Shown: piece by piece, positions 30,263 through 32,370 of the stretch
How positions within the stretch are numbered: position 1 is the stretch's first letter
Layout of the letters: every line of letters begins with the position of its first letter
Assembly: GCA_948473115.1 (NCBI GenBank)
Contig: CAOKWI010000052.1
Span: 1-32,370 of the forward strand
Direction: 5' to 3'
Source: an uncultured Lachnospiraceae bacterium
GTDB lineage: Bacteria; Bacillota; Clostridia; Lachnospirales; Lachnospiraceae
DNA: 32,370 bases
Notes under the pieces: model-generated
Databases searched by the model: none
Told to the model about the DNA's origin: nothing
What the model saw: the letters and a program-made list of their open reading frames with translations, nothing else
Translations under genes and position numbers: made by a program

Positions 30263-32152
30263 ATGCAGGACACGAAGAAGATAGCGCTGATCATAAACGC
30301 ATCAAATTTTGAACGCCAGAAGGTCATTATCAAGGCAGCCCACCAGACTTTAAAGGAACGGGGCGGCTATGCGCTGTATGTGTTCAGCAATTATGGGGCT
30401 TTCTATGATGATTCATGGCATAATCACGGCGAGGGTGCTATTTATGATCTGTTGAATTATGTCAGGTTTGACGGCTGTATCATGGAAGGAAACCTGGGGA
30501 GCAGGCAGCTTGCCAACCGGATTGCAGATCAGATCAGGGGGAAGGGAACCCCTCTTGTGACCATAAACATTCAGGCGGACGACGCTCCATTCCTGACCAT
30601 CGACGCCTACAAGGCGGGCTATGAGCTGATGGAACATCTTACGGGGAAGCATGGCTGCACGCGCATTAATCTTGTGCAACAGGATAGCGGCGACGTGATC
30701 TCCATACAGATGGAAAAGGCGTACAGGAAGGTACTTGCCCAAAGGGGCATTGCCTATGACGCGAGAAGGGTGGTAACCAGGCAGGTATCCATACAGAATG
30801 GACGCGGCCTGTATGAGGAATTTCAGGAATCAGGGATCGGGGATGCGGAGGCTGTGATCTGTGTCCACGATGTCATGGCGATTGGTCTCTGCCTGGAACT
30901 GGAGGACAGGGGATTCAGGGTGCCGGATGATATGCTATTGTGCACATTGAATTACAGTACTAACAGTATTGTGTTCCGTCCCATGCTCACGGGCGCGGAC
31001 AGGAAGGATGAGGAGGCAGTGAAGGCGGCCTGTGACCTGCTGGAAGACATGATGGCAGGAAAGGCGGTGAACAGGGAAAACTTTTATGAGTGCAAGATGC
31101 ATTATGGCACCAGCTGCGGTTGTGATGATCATGAGTCGTCGGCATACGGCAAGAGATATCAGGAACTGATCCTGGCCAAGGTGGAGGCGGCTACCCAGGT
31201 CAGCGGGATGATGCAGTATAATAATGCCCTGGAAAAGGTGGATTCTCTTGACCAGCTGGCGGATAACCTTAAGGGGATGCTGGAGGGGATCAGCTGTTCG
31301 GACTTCTTCTGCTGCCTGAACCAGAGCGACCTGAAATATATCGTGAACGAGGAAAGCGAGAGGAAGACGGAGCAGAACAGGATCTACGACAGGACCATGG
31401 TGGCGGTCACCGGAATATCGAAAAGAACAGGGGCACTGAAAAATGTGGCATTCCCTGTGGAAAAACTGTTTCCTGCCGAGGTCAGGGAGGGCGATCTGCT
31501 GATCTTCCTGCCGGTGCACTACAAGGAGCAGGACTTTGGATATATGGTATTTTTGAATGAATATTTCCCCATAGAGATCTATAATTACCGTATCTGTCAT
31601 GAGAGCATAGGCAGCAGCATTGAAAACCTGCGCCGCCAGATGATCATGCAGAGCAACATACAGAAGCTTGACGAATTACATATGAAGGATCAGATGACAG
31701 GGCTGTATAACCGTTTTGGTTTACAGCGGTTTAGGGACGATTACACCTCGGGGAATGAGTTCACGGTGGCAATCATGGATATGGACGGGCTGAAAAAAGT
31801 CAATGATGAGTTCGGGCATCTGGCAGGCAACCACGCGCTCTGCATCATTGCGAAGGTGCTTCAGGAAGTAACGGAGGAGGATGAACTGTTGGTGCGCTAT
31901 GGCGGCGACGAGTTCCTGCTGCTTTCCCGTAATACGAGACCGGAGCACTGGCAGGGGCTCAGGGAGCGGATCGACAGGATACTGGCGGATAAGGTGAGCA
32001 GAAGGCAGATCCGGTATCAGCTGGGTGTGAGCATCGGGTATGCCATGAGTACGAAGGAGAAGCCTGTGCCGATTGAGGAATGCTGTGAAATGGCAGACCG
32101 GGCTATGTATCAGGATAAGAGTAACCGAAAGCGGCTGAGGGCTTCCCACTGA
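30263..32152 (+). CDS. Cytosolic diguanylate cyclase with LacI-type sensor domain
   Basis: The product is 629 residues. Residues ~5-285 resemble the sugar-binding part of LacI/GalR regulators or periplasmic binding proteins (KKIALIINASNFERQKVIIK; GDAEAVICVHDVMAIGLCLE; RGFRVPDDMLLCTLNY). They lack both a helix-turn-helix and a signal peptide, so the domain would sense a ligand inside the cell. A middle region (~290-460) looks like a GAF-like or linker domain. The GGDEF domain (~470-625) has an intact RYGGDEF (547-551), with MDMDGLKKVNDEFGHLAGN upstream. The inhibitory RxxD site is absent (TEED there). The likely activity is making c-di-GMP in response to a small ligand. GGAGG lies ~8 nt before ATG 30263. 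Confidence 0.9.
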   Translation: MQDTKKIALIINASNFERQKVIIKAAHQTLKERGGYALYVFSNYGAFYDDSWHNHGEGAIYDLLNYVRFDGCIMEGNLGSRQLANRIADQIRGKGTPLVTINIQADDAPFLTIDAYKAGYELMEHLTGKHGCTRINLVQQDSGDVISIQMEKAYRKVLAQRGIAYDARRVVTRQVSIQNGRGLYEEFQESGIGDAEAVICVHDVMAIGLCLELEDRGFRVPDDMLLCTLNYSTNSIVFRPMLTGADRKDEEAVKAACDLLEDMMAGKAVNRENFYECKMHYGTSCGCDDHESSAYGKRYQELILAKVEAATQVSGMMQYNNALEKVDSLDQLADNLKGMLEGISCSDFFCCLNQSDLKYIVNEESERKTEQNRIYDRTMVAVTGISKRTGALKNVAFPVEKLFPAEVREGDLLIFLPVHYKEQDFGYMVFLNEYFPIEIYNYRICHESIGSSIENLRRQMIMQSNIQKLDELHMKDQMTGLYNRFGLQRFRDDYTSGNEFTVAIMDMDGLKKVNDEFGHLAGNHALCIIAKVLQEVTEEDELLVRYGGDEFLLLSRNTRPEHWQGLRERIDRILADKVSRRQIRYQLGVSIGYAMSTKEKPVPIEECCEMADRAMYQDKSNRKRLRASH

Positions 32153-32321
32153 CCGCATGTACCGCAGTAAAAGGATGGGGACTGGGGCTGCTTCTGGCAG
32201 GATGATAGGAAATGTGGAAGGAAATTTGCAAGATTGTCTGTGCCGGAAGGCATGGACGATGCAGGAGGGCATGCCGCACTTGCATGTCTGAAAGTGTGAA
32301 AGGATATCTGTTGAAAAGGTA

Positions 32322-32370
32322 GTGTCAAGTAGTCTATGAAAAAACCGGGCCGAAAAAATAGGCTCAACTG
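32322..32370. mobile_element. Possible insertion-sequence end at the window edge
   Basis: TAGTGTCAAGTAGTCTATGA near 32322-32341, followed by a poly-A stretch, resembles the outer ends of IS256-type elements (GTGTCAAGTA) as I remember them. No transposase is visible because the window ends. The 170 bp before it (32153-32321) hold no gene, terminator or promoter that I can support. Confidence 0.25.

Overview
The window looks like ordinary chromosome of a gut-type Lachnospiraceae bacterium (Clostridia). This is an inference from gene content, not a database result. The signs are the order rho - rpmE - yqhQ - prmC - prfA, a DUF4364 regulator, a fused flavin reductase/rubredoxin beside rubrerythrin, Firmicutes-style AGGAGG ribosome sites, and sugar-degrading genes (GH78, KduD, a beta-helix protein, GH5). 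Most of the window is moderately GC-rich. The first ~475 bases are clearly AT-rich and hold only gene remnants.

Layout. 1-1154: no intact gene; two AT-rich remnants, a perfect 17-bp hairpin, hairpin repeats and a 36-bp tandem repeat. 1155-3267: two convergent genes of unknown function sharing a terminator on the minus side. 3525-9196 (+): a small membrane protein, a large GH78 alpha-L-rhamnosidase, a NYN-LOTUS RNA-binding/nuclease-like protein and RarA. 9193-12332 (-): DUF4364 protein, a 229-bp hairpin element, a YhcC-type radical SAM protein and malic enzyme, the last two coupled by an ATGA overlap. 12758-18079 (+): the translation/termination block rho, rpmE, yqhQ, prmC, prfA, with palindromic elements between genes. 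18344-19917 (+): an unknown 119-residue protein, then flavin reductase-rubredoxin and rubrerythrin, which form an oxidative-stress pair. 20113-24975 (+): a membrane EAL c-di-GMP phosphodiesterase-type protein and a cytoplasmic beta-helix protein, followed by an overlapping GNAT acetyltransferase. 25456-25618: a cluster of three long hairpins, two of which are tandem copies with compensating base changes. 25621-26385 (-): KduD. 26720-28369 (+): PTS enzyme I. 28350-29645 (-): a lipoprotein GH5 glucanase. 29851-32152 (+): an 87-residue protein and a cytosolic LacI-type sensor fused to GGDEF. The last ~50 bases may be the edge of an insertion sequence.

How it fits together. GH78, the beta-helix protein and KduD would suit degradation of pectin or rhamnogalacturonan. 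GH78, the beta-helix protein and KduD carry no export signal, so they would act on imported oligosaccharides. The GH5 enzyme would act at the cell surface. Two proteins could make or break c-di-GMP: one has an intact EAL and a ruined GGDEF, the other an intact GGDEF without an inhibitory I-site.

No defence island, CRISPR array, prophage or biosynthetic cluster was found. The most unusual content is non-coding: at least five different palindromic, MITE-like or structured elements between genes, above all the covarying tandem hairpins at 25488-25618.
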